A stretch of 8,120 nt of DNA from Firmicutes bacterium UBA4981 (GCA_002398515.1 DGZL01000117.1:1-8120); one strand, 5' to 3'. Positions 1 through 5,853 are shown, counted from the stretch's first letter. Notes: generated by a model not told the origin, from the sequence alone. Numbers and translations are program-made.

Positions 1-93
1 AGGCTCTATGGGACGCTAGATGCTCTTATAGACACCGTAAAAGCGTTTTTTAAGGAACTAACCGAATCAGAAGCCCTTACGTTGGCGGCTTAA
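1..93 (+). CDS. C-terminal end of a probable IS630-family transposase (5' end outside window)
   Basis: Frame 1 is open from the window edge to a TAA at 91-93 and gives 30 residues, including LYGTLDALIDTVKAFF and ending TLAA. The pattern 'Y-G-T-L-x-x-L-I-x-x-V-x-A-F-F' close to the stop is what I remember from the C-terminus of IS630-type DDE transposases. The catalytic DDE residues would lie upstream and cannot be seen. I could not delimit the element's right terminal inverted repeat in the roughly 50 bases after the stop. An insertion sequence here fits the accessory character of the left 2 kb. The family call rests on a short tail, so an unrelated protein end is possible. Confidence 0.55.
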   Translation, partial: RLYGTLDALIDTVKAFFKELTESEALTLAA

Positions 94-140
94 ACCTGTC
101 GAAAACTAATGGAACCTTACTTAGTTCAGATCTTATCAAA

Positions 141-341
141 TCATCCATCATTCGGCACCTCCTCCAGCAGTTCATCTGGGTCTAAGTCTAAAACTCGCGC
201 TATCTTCTTTGCCTGACCGGGATAAAGACGAAACAACCCGCGTTCAGCGCGGGAAATGTCTGCGTAGCCGACGCCAGCCTCGACTGCCAATCGCTGCTGG
301 GTCCATCTCCGACGAAGTCTTTCAAACTTCATGCGCGTCAA
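141..341 (-). CDS. Small XRE-family (Cro/CI-type) helix-turn-helix DNA-binding protein
   Basis: This 66-residue protein is almost only a helix-turn-helix domain. The scanning helices are at about residues 14-24 (TQQRLAVEAGV) and 25-35 (GYADISRAERG), followed by a QAKKIARVLDLDPDELL helix typical of the XRE fold. Such single-domain proteins act as dimeric cytoplasmic repressors, often in phages, integrative elements or toxin-antitoxin pairs. The start is taken as TTG at 341-339, because AAAGGGGG at 357-350 sits 8 nt upstream. The ATG at 332-330 would be 17 nt away. The stop codon of the 62-residue gene ends only 2 nt before this TTG, so the two are very likely co-transcribed and translationally coupled. 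The target may be the divergent region at 533-780, but no operator is proven. Confidence 0.82.
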   Translation of the reverse strand: MTRMKFERLRRRWTQQRLAVEAGVGYADISRAERGLFRLYPGQAKKIARVLDLDPDELLEEVPNDG

Positions 342-343
342 GT

Positions 344-532
344 CTATTGCCCCCTTTCGTCTGCAATGTTTCTCATAGCCAATGAAGGTACTGGGTCTGT
401 CACACCATAGGCGTTTCTGTAATCCATCCCTTCATGTTTAAGTACCCAAACCAGCGCTCTCCTTTGTCTCTCTTTCAGTCGTTTCTTGCGCCTTTTGGCA
501 CGGTAATTTGCCCGACGTGTAGTGTGCGGCAT
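344..532 (-). CDS. Small highly basic hypothetical protein
   Basis: The product is 62 residues. Residues 5-28 are very rich in Arg and Lys (RRANYRAKRRKKRLKERQRR), which suggests binding to nucleic acid. The C-terminal part contains YGVTDPVPSLAMRNI, which loosely recalls a 'G-x-D-P-T-P-x-x-A-x-x-N-I' pattern I associate with small proteins of phages and conjugative elements; I hold this weakly. ATG at 532-530 is chosen because AAGGGAG lies 10 nt upstream. The frame stays open to a GTG at 607, but the added residues would come from a GC-rich hairpin region and that start has no good ribosome binding site. It ends 2 nt before the XRE gene and contains that gene's Shine-Dalgarno sequence, so the two form a cassette. 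Function is unknown. Confidence 0.6.
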   Translation of the reverse strand: MPHTTRRANYRAKRRKKRLKERQRRALVWVLKHEGMDYRNAYGVTDPVPSLAMRNIADERGQ

Positions 533-570
533 CGTAAAACAGCTCCCTTCACAGGTAATACTAAATCCTC

Positions 571-597
571 GTCCCCCCGGGACTGTGGGGCGAACCC
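571..597 (-). other. Two short GC-rich hairpins in the leader of the basic-protein/XRE cassette
   Basis: On the minus strand a GGG-TTCG-CCC hairpin (597-588), with a very stable UUCG tetraloop, is followed by GTCCC-GGG-GGGAC (583-571). Both lie within 65 nt upstream of the ATG at 532 and are much richer in GC than their surroundings. They could structure the 5' leader of this small operon. No T-run follows either hairpin on this strand, so neither looks like a simple intrinsic terminator. Confidence 0.4.
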
Positions 598-635
598 TCC
601 GGGCCACCCCGCTTCATGGACTCAAGTGGTATGTG

Positions 636-664
636 CTTGTGCAAGTCCTTGTCTAGTAATAGAC
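636..664. repeat. Short palindromes in the divergent intergenic region
   Basis: CTTG-TG-CAAG at 636-645 and GTCTA-GTAA-TAGAC at 651-664 are small inverted repeats lying between the minus-strand XRE cassette and the plus-strand gene at 781. CAAG or CTTG recurs at 623-626, 636-639, 642-645 and 648-651. A small XRE repressor encoded next door could bind such sites, but this is inference. The rest of 533-780 shows no further gene and no convincing promoter pair. Confidence 0.25.
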
Positions 665-780
665 TAATAAAGATATGGCGATAAGTAAAAGGCTTAAACT
701 TGTCATATAGGCCAGTGAGCTGCTCGTTATTGAATGCCAAAAAACAACTGAAGTCTTCATGTTACTCGGAGGTGTAATCA

Positions 781-1791
781 GTGTATTTCGTGTCTTTCGA
801 TGTTGGCAGGTTCCAGAGGAAAAAGGATGGTTCAAAAAGGCGCACAAAAGCATACGCACGCGAGTATATCCGTCGTAATCGAAGAATGGGTCGTAGAAGT
901 TATCCACTAGGTTCCGCGACATATGATCTGCTACAAGTCGATTTCTATAATCAGGCAAGCGTTGACGCCTTTGCCCGCAAGTGGAGAATAATTGATTTTC
1001 CACTACGGTCTGGAAGTAAGATTCCCTCAGGCAAAGTCGTAAGCGAGGGGGCATCGGAGGTCTTGGAATTTGAGCAGTTCCGCATTGAATTTGCAGTACG
1101 CGCATTGCTCTTAGTGGATGAGCGTTCAGCGCATACGACGTATTCACCATTATCCAGCAGAGACGATGGGAACAACTCGCGACGAGTCTGGGATCTTCCT
1201 AACTTCGATGGCTTGTCAACATCGGAGCGCTTTACATATTATGGTGCAAGAGAGGCAACCTCCGCGAAAATACGGATGATGCCAGTCTATAGGATGTCAG
1301 AGCGCACTTGGGGTCGGCAACAAGCGAAATTGCGGCCGTTAGGAGAGGAGTTGGTGAAGCTGTATGCGGGGATCACCGAATTCGAGCGAAAAATGGGCGA
1401 AGAAAAACCTATTCAAGTAATAGCCGGCTTAATCGAGGAATATCCACTAGAGGATCTGGAGGTCGTCTTTCCGAAAGATTATGAGATGTACCACAGAATG
1501 AAAAAGGAATATAATTCAAAGATCGAAGAATATTCGAGGGAGAATGCAAAGGGTTGGGAGGTTGCAGTCGAATATGAGGTTCCCGACGTAATCAGTATTT
1601 GTTGGCTTGAGCTTTTCACTTCTATCCAGCACGGAATTCCCGCCCGACTATGCAGTCTCTGTCAGCGTTGCTTCATCGTGACAGGCCGGGCAAATATGCG
1701 TCAGTGCCCGGAATGCCGAAAGAATCCTGCGAAGGCATGGCGTAAGGCAAATGAGAGCGTGCTAAACGAAGATGGTTCTTCTGAAGGTTAA
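781..1791 (+). CDS. Hypothetical protein with C-terminal zinc-ribbon-like motif
   Basis: This 336-residue protein is not one I recognise. It has no signal peptide or membrane segment, so it is probably cytoplasmic. The N-terminus is strongly basic (KRRTKAYAREYIRRNRRMGRR at residues 19-39). The middle is mixed alpha/beta, with a long charged stretch at about 195-260. The C-terminus carries C291-x2-C294-x14-C309-x2-C312 plus an extra C297, followed by a basic RKNPAKAWRKA tail. This resembles the zinc ribbons of CGNR-type and related putative nucleic-acid-binding proteins, but the rest is unlike any family I can name. GTG at 781 is chosen because CGGAGGTG ends 6 nt upstream. It stands alone, diverges from the XRE cassette, ends about 150 nt before a terminator, and is the last gene before the proposed tRNA attachment site. 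It is therefore probably element cargo. Confidence 0.85.
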   Translation: MYFVSFDVGRFQRKKDGSKRRTKAYAREYIRRNRRMGRRSYPLGSATYDLLQVDFYNQASVDAFARKWRIIDFPLRSGSKIPSGKVVSEGASEVLEFEQFRIEFAVRALLLVDERSAHTTYSPLSSRDDGNNSRRVWDLPNFDGLSTSERFTYYGAREATSAKIRMMPVYRMSERTWGRQQAKLRPLGEELVKLYAGITEFERKMGEEKPIQVIAGLIEEYPLEDLEVVFPKDYEMYHRMKKEYNSKIEEYSRENAKGWEVAVEYEVPDVISICWLELFTSIQHGIPARLCSLCQRCFIVTGRANMRQCPECRKNPAKAWRKANESVLNEDGSSEG

Positions 1792-1942
1792 GTCACAGCA
1801 AGATGTTCCGAAGGAAATCAGCAACATCCTTATTGATAGCCGCAGATAAAGTGGTTGAAGAGAGTCCGCCATTCGGTAGTAATTCTGGGAACGGACTTGG
1901 GAACGACGTAATCTCAGAAAGGGAAGACAAGGGTAGAAAAGG

Positions 1943-1975
1943 ACAGAACTCCCCAGGAATCGGGGAGTCTGTTTT
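1943..1975 (+). terminator. Intrinsic terminator downstream of the 336-residue gene
   Basis: ACAG-A-ACTCCCC (1943-1954) pairs with GGGGAGT-CTGT (1962-1972) around a 7-nt loop, with one bulged A. A TTTT run follows at 1972-1975, then GCTT. This is a strong hairpin with a U-tract on the plus strand, about 150 nt after the stop of the gene at 781-1791. Confidence 0.75.
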
Positions 1976-2044
1976 GCTTGCATGATGCCTACTAGACAGG
2001 ACTCAATGGAGGCGGTAGGACGCAACGGGACAGGCAGGGTGCTA

Positions 2045-2098
2045 CTTAGGATCTAGTGGGCAACCCCCGTGAGGGTTCGACTCCCTCCTCTCGCACCA
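2045..2098 (+). pseudogene. 3' half of tRNA-Leu(UAG): probable attachment site of an integrative element
   Basis: The sequence reads as the 3' part of a leucine tRNA. It has the anticodon loop CTTAGGA (2045-2051, anticodon TAG at 2047-2049), the 3' strand of the anticodon stem TCTAG (2052-2056), and a long variable arm (about 2057-2070). The T arm is GAGGG-TTCGACT-CCCTC (2071-2087). The acceptor 3' strand CTCTCGC (2088-2094), discriminator A and encoded CCA (2096-2098) follow. The 5' half is absent. Bases 2040-2044 cannot pair with TCTAG, and no GCGAGAG-like acceptor strand lies at the expected position near 2013. Identity beginning exactly at the anticodon loop is typical of the distal att site left by tyrosine recombinases that use tRNA genes. 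The intact tRNA would then be at the other end, left of the window. Random decay of a tRNA is the alternative. The stretch 1792-2172 holds no convincing protein gene. Confidence 0.75.
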
Positions 2099-2116
2099 TA
2101 ATGTTTATAATGAAGA

Positions 2117-2138
2117 GGCACCGGATTTGTCCGGTGCC
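2117..2138 (-). terminator. Hairpin terminator downstream of the DUF3798 gene
   Basis: GGCACCGGA (2117-2125) and TCCGGTGCC (2130-2138) form a perfect 9-bp stem with a 4-nt loop. On the minus strand it lies about 35 nt after the DUF3798 stop and is followed by TCTTCATTAT, a weak U-rich tract. On the plus strand it starts 18 nt after the tRNA CCA end, so it may originally have ended the tRNA-Leu transcript too, although the plus-strand trailer (CACGTTCATT) is poor in T. Confidence 0.6.
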
Positions 2139-2172
2139 CACGTTCATTCCAGGATTTCTTGATCCTATCTCA

Positions 2173-3291
2173 CTAGAACTTGTCACGTCCAAACACAACT
2201 GATCCGCATGTAACCAGGTAGAAGTTGCCTTTATCCTCGTAGTATTTCTTCATGTTTACGTCTACGCCGGCGATAGATGACATTTTTGCCTTAACAGCGT
2301 TCATGTCTGCAAGGTCTATCTTTCCTTCTATCACATCCCGTGCGATCTCTACGCCGGACTCAAGAATAAGCCACATAATCGGTACAGGCCATGTGGCGAA
2401 TCTCCCTGCGCCTCCCCTGGACACGATTATTCTGTTGATTTCCCTCAGAATTCCCGGCATATTGCCCTGAATTTCATCAGTTATTTCAAGGCCTATCGCC
2501 CCTGGATAGCCATGTGTCGGGCTGGGACAACACTGTTCGGGGAAGACAGCGCCTGCATCAAGAACAGCGTTGATAAGTGGCTCCTGCATGGCACAGTTTG
2601 TGCTGTAGAATGCTACGTCCTTACCGTGTCTCTCTACTTGTCTCGGCACGTCTTCCAGAATGAACTGCTGAGAAGCGGGGATTCCGCCTTCACCCATCGG
2701 GTCCGGCGCAGCTACGAAGATAAACTCCATGCCCAGCTTCGCGCATTCTGCCTTTGTGGCGTCCCTCTGTTTTGCCAGGAGCTCTATAGACATGTGCCTG
2801 GGGAATGAATAGAATAGGAACTTCTTGGCGCCAAGTTCTTTTGCAAGCCTGGGGATTGTGACACCTCTGGCCTCATCGTCCGGCATGAACGACAAGTCAG
2901 CGGTGACATTAACAATTGCGGGATCTTCCTGGGGCGCTCCGAATACAAAAATTATGTCCGGCCTAATTTCACGGACTTTTCGTGCCGCGGCCACAGCGCC
3001 CGGCACGGCGTGGCATATTACAATAGCCTTTACGTCCTTATCCGACGCCATTCCAAGGATTTGGGCTATAGTGGTTTCCTGTTCCTGCATGAAATTATCA
3101 GGGTAGGTAACGTGCTTTATCATGTCGCCATACTTGCTTCTCAACATCTCGGCTGCTCGGTATTCATCTTCTGATTGCGAGACTGTACCTGTCATAACAC
3201 CTATCTTGTAAACGTCCTTTGCCATACCTTCCGCAGCGAACAGTCCTATTAGGAGGACTGCTGCCACAAGGCAAAGAGAGAGCCTCTTCAT
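2173..3291 (-). CDS. Exported DUF3798-type periplasmic-binding-like protein
   Basis: The 372-residue product begins with a Sec signal peptide (MKRLSLCLVAAVLLIGLFAAEGMA, likely cut after residue 24) and has no lipobox at the cleavage site. The mature part starts DVYKIGVMTGTVSQSEDEYRAAEML. It continues with alternating beta-strand and helix segments such as VKAIVICHAVPGAVAAA and KKFLFYSFPRHMS, like type I periplasmic binding proteins. Overall it matches my memory of DUF3798, a functionally uncharacterised family with a binding-protein fold. C-terminal features include NMPGILREINRIIVSRGG and GRFATWPVPI. A ligand-sensing or uptake role outside the membrane is plausible, but no permease or ATPase gene lies beside it in the window. 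ATG at 3291 follows AGGGAGGAG by 7 nt. Upstream, a 239-nt gap with a perfect inverted repeat suggests its own regulation. The DUF number is recalled, not searched. Confidence 0.8.
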   Translation of the reverse strand: MKRLSLCLVAAVLLIGLFAAEGMAKDVYKIGVMTGTVSQSEDEYRAAEMLRSKYGDMIKHVTYPDNFMQEQETTIAQILGMASDKDVKAIVICHAVPGAVAAARKVREIRPDIIFVFGAPQEDPAIVNVTADLSFMPDDEARGVTIPRLAKELGAKKFLFYSFPRHMSIELLAKQRDATKAECAKLGMEFIFVAAPDPMGEGGIPASQQFILEDVPRQVERHGKDVAFYSTNCAMQEPLINAVLDAGAVFPEQCCPSPTHGYPGAIGLEITDEIQGNMPGILREINRIIVSRGGAGRFATWPVPIMWLILESGVEIARDVIEGKIDLADMNAVKAKMSSIAGVDVNMKKYYEDKGNFYLVTCGSVVFGRDKF

Positions 3292-3315
3292 CTTCTTTCT
3301 CCTCCCTACTGATGA

Positions 3316-3347
3316 AGTATTGAACGACCCGGGTCAGCTTTCATACT
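3316..3347. repeat. Inverted repeat / hairpin in the DUF3798 leader
   Basis: AGTAT (3316-3320) pairs with ATACT (3343-3347), extended by GAA/TTT after a mismatch. The loop contains the perfect palindrome GACCC-GGGTC (3326-3335). It lies just upstream of the ribosome binding site of the DUF3798 gene. Its right arm, in ATACTGA (3343-3349), repeats the arm of the perfect inverted repeat at 3444-3466, so both may be sites for the same regulator, or this may be leader RNA structure. Confidence 0.4.
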
Positions 3348-3404
3348 GATCCGGACACTGACTGTCTTTGGTTGCACGCTTATTCCGGTTAGGTACTAAT
3401 GCTT

Positions 3405-3416
3405 GGGTGGTACCGC
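3405..3416 (+). promoter_or_regulatory. T-box-like core sequence, orphan and antisense to its neighbours
   Basis: The 12-mer GGGTGGTACCGC equals the conserved T-box antiterminator core (GGGTGGNACCGCG) except that the final G is C. TTGGG (3403-3407) and CCCAA (3423-3427) could form the lower helix around the UGGNACC bulge, as in a real antiterminator. However, the next bases cannot form the expected upper helix. I see no Stem I or specifier loop, and no plus-strand gene follows. It may be a relic of a lost tRNA-sensing leader or a chance match. Confidence 0.25.
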
Positions 3417-3443
3417 CTCCTCCCCAATTGACTTGTCATCTTG

Positions 3444-3466
3444 TCAGTATCAGATGTTGATACTGA
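3444..3466. promoter_or_regulatory. Perfect 9-bp inverted repeat, candidate operator
   Basis: TCAGTATCA (3444-3452) and TGATACTGA (3458-3466) are perfect inverted arms with a 5-nt spacer. The repeat lies between the M24 peptidase stop and the DUF3798 start. The stem is AT-rich and has no U-tract on either strand, so an operator is more likely than a terminator. A tandem repeat CTTGTCA (3432-3438 and 3440-3446) runs into its left arm. GATACT on the minus strand within it could serve as a -10 element, but no good -35 element pairs with it. Confidence 0.5.
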
Positions 3467-3530
3467 AATCTAATGTTAACACGGTTATCCCCAATTATTC
3501 AACATGATCTATGATTTTCCTTCTCATCTG

Positions 3531-4649
3531 CTAAACCACTGTCAACTCAGTGGGAAACTCAGTGAAGGGTTCAATACCATTGTCGCAAACAATGACACAA
3601 TCTTCAATTCGGACTCCGTAGCGGCCGGGTATATATATCCCAGGTTCTATACTAAAGGCCATTCCCGGCTCAAGAATTCCAGTATTTCCTTGGACAATAT
3701 AAGGCTCTTCATGCACCTCAAGGCCAATGCCATGACCAGTCCTGTGAATGAAGTACTCGCCGTAACCGTAGTCAGAGATTACACGCCTTGCCACACTGTC
3801 AACATCTTCACACTTAACTCCCGGTTTTGCAAAAGCCATGGCAGCATCATGGGCTTCTCGAACTGCATTATAAATCTTCTGAAATTCCTCATCGGGTTCA
3901 CCCACAAACACTGTGCGTGTCATATCTGAATGGTAGTGCCTCAAGGTTCCTCCGAAGTCCAAAACTACGGCGTCCCCTTGCCGGATTACTTTCTCTGTCT
4001 GTGGTCTATAGTGAGGCTGGGCGCTGTATTGCCCGGATCCTACTATAGGCTGAGCAGTGGACGGGCTTGCGCCCAGCTTGCGTAGTTCGCTTTGTATGAA
4101 ATCCACGATGTCCAACTCAGAGAGACCCGGTTTCAGGAAGGCAATGGTCATTTCCATGACTTCGTCGGTTATTGCTCCGATTCTCATCATGAGTTCCTTT
4201 TCGTATAAAGACTTTATCCTGCGCAAGGGTTTCACATACTTTCCGCCTGAGACGAACCGGACTTTTGGCAATTGCTCCTGCAGGTTCAGTAGGAAGAAAC
4301 TCCACAGAGTATCATCAGCAGCTATTGTCGAGGAGTCAAGGCCCTTGCTACTCAAAATGGACCGCATTTTGGCGAAGGGATCTTCACCGTCGGCCCAAGG
4401 CTGAATCATCTTGATCCAGGTATTCTCACGGATTTGCTCTTCATATAACGCAGGAACCAAAAACACGGGTTCATGGCACTTAGGGACTAGCAAACTTAAG
4501 AATCTGGGCATTTGCCCTTCTGAAAATCCGGTCATATACAGAAGGTTCGGCGATGCAGTGAATAGAAATCCTCCGATATCATCAGATGCCATAAGGCTCT
4601 GAAGCTTTTCTACTCTCTCCTTATAGATCTCCTCAAAAGCCTCTATCAT
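3531..4649 (-). CDS. M24-family metallopeptidase, Xaa-Pro aminopeptidase/dipeptidase type
   Basis: The 372-residue protein has the two-domain layout of prolidases and aminopeptidase P. The N-terminal creatinase-like domain covers about residues 10-145 (e.g. GGFLFTASPNLLYMTGFSEG). The C-terminal pita-bread catalytic domain runs from about 152 to the end. All five dinuclear metal ligands are visible: D231 in VVLDFGGT, D242 in HSDMTRTVF, H306 in HRTGHGIGLEVHE, E335 in FSIEPGIY and E349 in VRIEDCV. H302 and H313 of the substrate site are also present. It should cleave peptides at X-Pro bonds in the cytoplasm, helping amino-acid recycling in a peptide-using anaerobe. Aminopeptidase cannot be told from dipeptidase here. 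ATG at 4649 follows AGGGAGG (4663-4657) by 7 nt. The gene lies 60 nt after the polyferredoxin gene and could be the third gene of that operon. Length is normal and nothing looks broken. Confidence 0.93.
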   Translation of the reverse strand: MIEAFEEIYKERVEKLQSLMASDDIGGFLFTASPNLLYMTGFSEGQMPRFLSLLVPKCHEPVFLVPALYEEQIRENTWIKMIQPWADGEDPFAKMRSILSSKGLDSSTIAADDTLWSFFLLNLQEQLPKVRFVSGGKYVKPLRRIKSLYEKELMMRIGAITDEVMEMTIAFLKPGLSELDIVDFIQSELRKLGASPSTAQPIVGSGQYSAQPHYRPQTEKVIRQGDAVVLDFGGTLRHYHSDMTRTVFVGEPDEEFQKIYNAVREAHDAAMAFAKPGVKCEDVDSVARRVISDYGYGEYFIHRTGHGIGLEVHEEPYIVQGNTGILEPGMAFSIEPGIYIPGRYGVRIEDCVIVCDNGIEPFTEFPTELTVV

Positions 4650-4709
4650 GACGCAGCCTCCCTGAACGGAACATTAATAGACTACGAAATGCAGTCAATC
4701 ATACCAATA

Positions 4710-5435
4710 CTACAAGGATTCCCTTTGTCCTTCAGTGATGCTTCGGGATATTGACTTATCGGGTTTCGTCAGCCCGTACGCTATTGCATTTTTCGGACAC
4801 ACGACGCTGCATTCATGGCACACGAGACATAAGGCCGGGTCGATGTCTGCTTTACGATTCTCGATTTCCACTGCCTCAGCAGGGCATGCTTTTTTGCATA
4901 ATCCACAGCCTGAGCAGGTGTCATCTACCTTCATTTTCAGTCTTGCGAACCTCCCCGGAAGGCGGAGGATAACCCCGTAGGGGCACAGATATTTGTGCCA
5001 AGCTGCTTGCGGATATCTAAGAGTCATAAGGAATCCTAAGCCTATCATGACAAGTAGGAATGGCAGCCTAAACCTGCCTGTCATGTTAAGGAAGGCCAGC
5101 ACAAAGGTGAGAATCAGTATTCCATATGCAAACTTGCCGGAACGGAGGCCGGGAGGGATGTCGTCTCTTTGGATCTTCAGTTTCTTGCCGATCCATTCAC
5201 TGACTTGCATCACACTGTTGATGGGGCAAATCCAGCCGCAGTAAAACCTGGCAAATAGGGCGCTCAAAATCGCGGATCCCAGGAAAAGAATCATCCAATT
5301 CATAGGACGCTTCATCTTGATCAAGGCGATAAATACGAGAAAAAACAGTATCTGACTGAGTATGCGCATGCTTCGACTTCTGTCATTCGCCATCTTGCGG
5401 TTTATGTCATTTGCATTCCGGTTGCTTCTACCCAT
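4710..5435 (-). CDS. Membrane polyferredoxin (NapH-like 4Fe-4S protein)
   Basis: The 241-residue protein has about four membrane segments (roughly residues 27-40, 46-62, 103-117 and 124-139). A NapH/Fer4_5-type motif FYCGWICP (C66, C70) and a second KYLCPYG (C151) flank the membrane core. The C-terminal domain carries two ferredoxin clusters, C174-x2-C177-x2-C180-x3-C184-P and C203-x2-C206-x2-C209-x3-C213-P, enough for two [4Fe-4S] centres on the cytoplasmic side. Such proteins pass electrons between membrane carriers and soluble or exported redox partners, but the partner cannot be named. It is shorter than typical NapH and lacks an attached FMN or oxidoreductase domain. ATG at 5435 follows AGGAGG by 9 nt. 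The upstream PadR stop lies 4 nt before it, and the Shine-Dalgarno sits in the last PadR codons, so translation is probably coupled and PadR probably controls it. Confidence 0.9.
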   Translation of the reverse strand: MGRSNRNANDINRKMANDRSRSMRILSQILFFLVFIALIKMKRPMNWMILFLGSAILSALFARFYCGWICPINSVMQVSEWIGKKLKIQRDDIPPGLRSGKFAYGILILTFVLAFLNMTGRFRLPFLLVMIGLGFLMTLRYPQAAWHKYLCPYGVILRLPGRFARLKMKVDDTCSGCGLCKKACPAEAVEIENRKADIDPALCLVCHECSVVCPKNAIAYGLTKPDKSISRSITEGQRESL

Positions 5436-5439
5436 CTTG

Positions 5440-5853
5440 CTATTCCTCCTCTAGGTCAGGCTGTAGCGATTCACAGGCGTTTGCGCCTTTAGACTCATAT
5501 GCTCTTAGGAATCTTGTGAGCCGGTCTTTGTTTTGTCTAATTACTGAAGCCCAGTTATCAAGAAGAATGAGTCCGTCTTCTGTAAGTTCGTATACCCTTT
5601 TCTTTGGGCCCTGCGAACCTTCTTCCCATTCCGACAACACCATTCCATCATCTTCCAATTGGCGCAGAGTCCGGTAGAGAGTCGCCATATCACTGGAAGT
5701 CCCTTCAAAACCCAAGTCGCTCAGTTTTTCCATGAGTTCGTACCCATGGGATCTCTGTCCGCGAAGCAGCAATAGGAGGCAGGGTTCCATGAATTTCGCC
5801 ATCCTACCTTGAACACATAGTGCGTCCGGCTCATGTTCATCGTCTCTACCCAT
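5440..5853 (-). CDS. PadR-family transcriptional regulator
   Basis: This 137-residue protein has the PadR winged helix: FMEPCLLLLL and HGYELMEKLSDLGFE (about residues 21-50), the recognition region DMATLYRTLRQLEDDGMVLSEWE (55-77) and the wing GPKKRVYELTEDG (82-94). A C-terminal helix at about 97-120 serves dimerisation. PadR proteins are cytoplasmic repressors that bind ATGT/ACAT-type inverted sites. The short N-terminal extension contains C13 and C25 is in the first helix. I recall similar cysteine-bearing PadR proteins near iron-sulfur genes, so redox or metal sensing is possible but inferred. ATG at 5853 is chosen for AAGGAGG 6 nt upstream; the frame stays open to a TTG at 5955, but that codon falls in the promoter -35. 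It heads the operon with the polyferredoxin gene and diverges from the pilin genes. Its promoter region contains candidate self-binding sites. Confidence 0.92.
   Translation of the reverse strand: MGRDDEHEPDALCVQGRMAKFMEPCLLLLLRGQRSHGYELMEKLSDLGFEGTSSDMATLYRTLRQLEDDGMVLSEWEEGSQGPKKRVYELTEDGLILLDNWASVIRQNKDRLTRFLRAYESKGANACESLQPDLEEE

Noticed and set aside
653..1150. Minus-strand open frame of 165 residues opposite the gene at 781
   Set aside because: It overlaps a plus-strand gene with a strong ribosome binding site and zinc-ribbon motif, and its own product shows no domain character.
1803..1985. Open frame of 60 residues downstream of the zinc-ribbon gene
   Set aside because: It has no ribosome binding site and a low-complexity product, and it runs through the intrinsic terminator hairpin at 1943-1975.
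2013..2098. A complete tRNA-Leu gene
   Set aside because: The 3' half is good, and GGCAG and GCTA upstream recall D-arm and anticodon-stem bases. However, neither the acceptor stem nor the anticodon stem can be formed, so only a 3' fragment is supported.
3504..3929. Plus-strand open frame of 141 residues after the T-box-like core
   Set aside because: It is antisense to the conserved catalytic end of the M24 peptidase and has no ribosome binding site, so it cannot serve as the T-box target gene.
4670..4698. Separate promoter for the M24 peptidase (TTGACT, 17 nt, AATGTT on the minus strand)
   Set aside because: The -35 is good but the -10 matches only half the consensus, and the start point would fall on the ribosome binding site. 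Read-through from the polyferredoxin gene is simpler.
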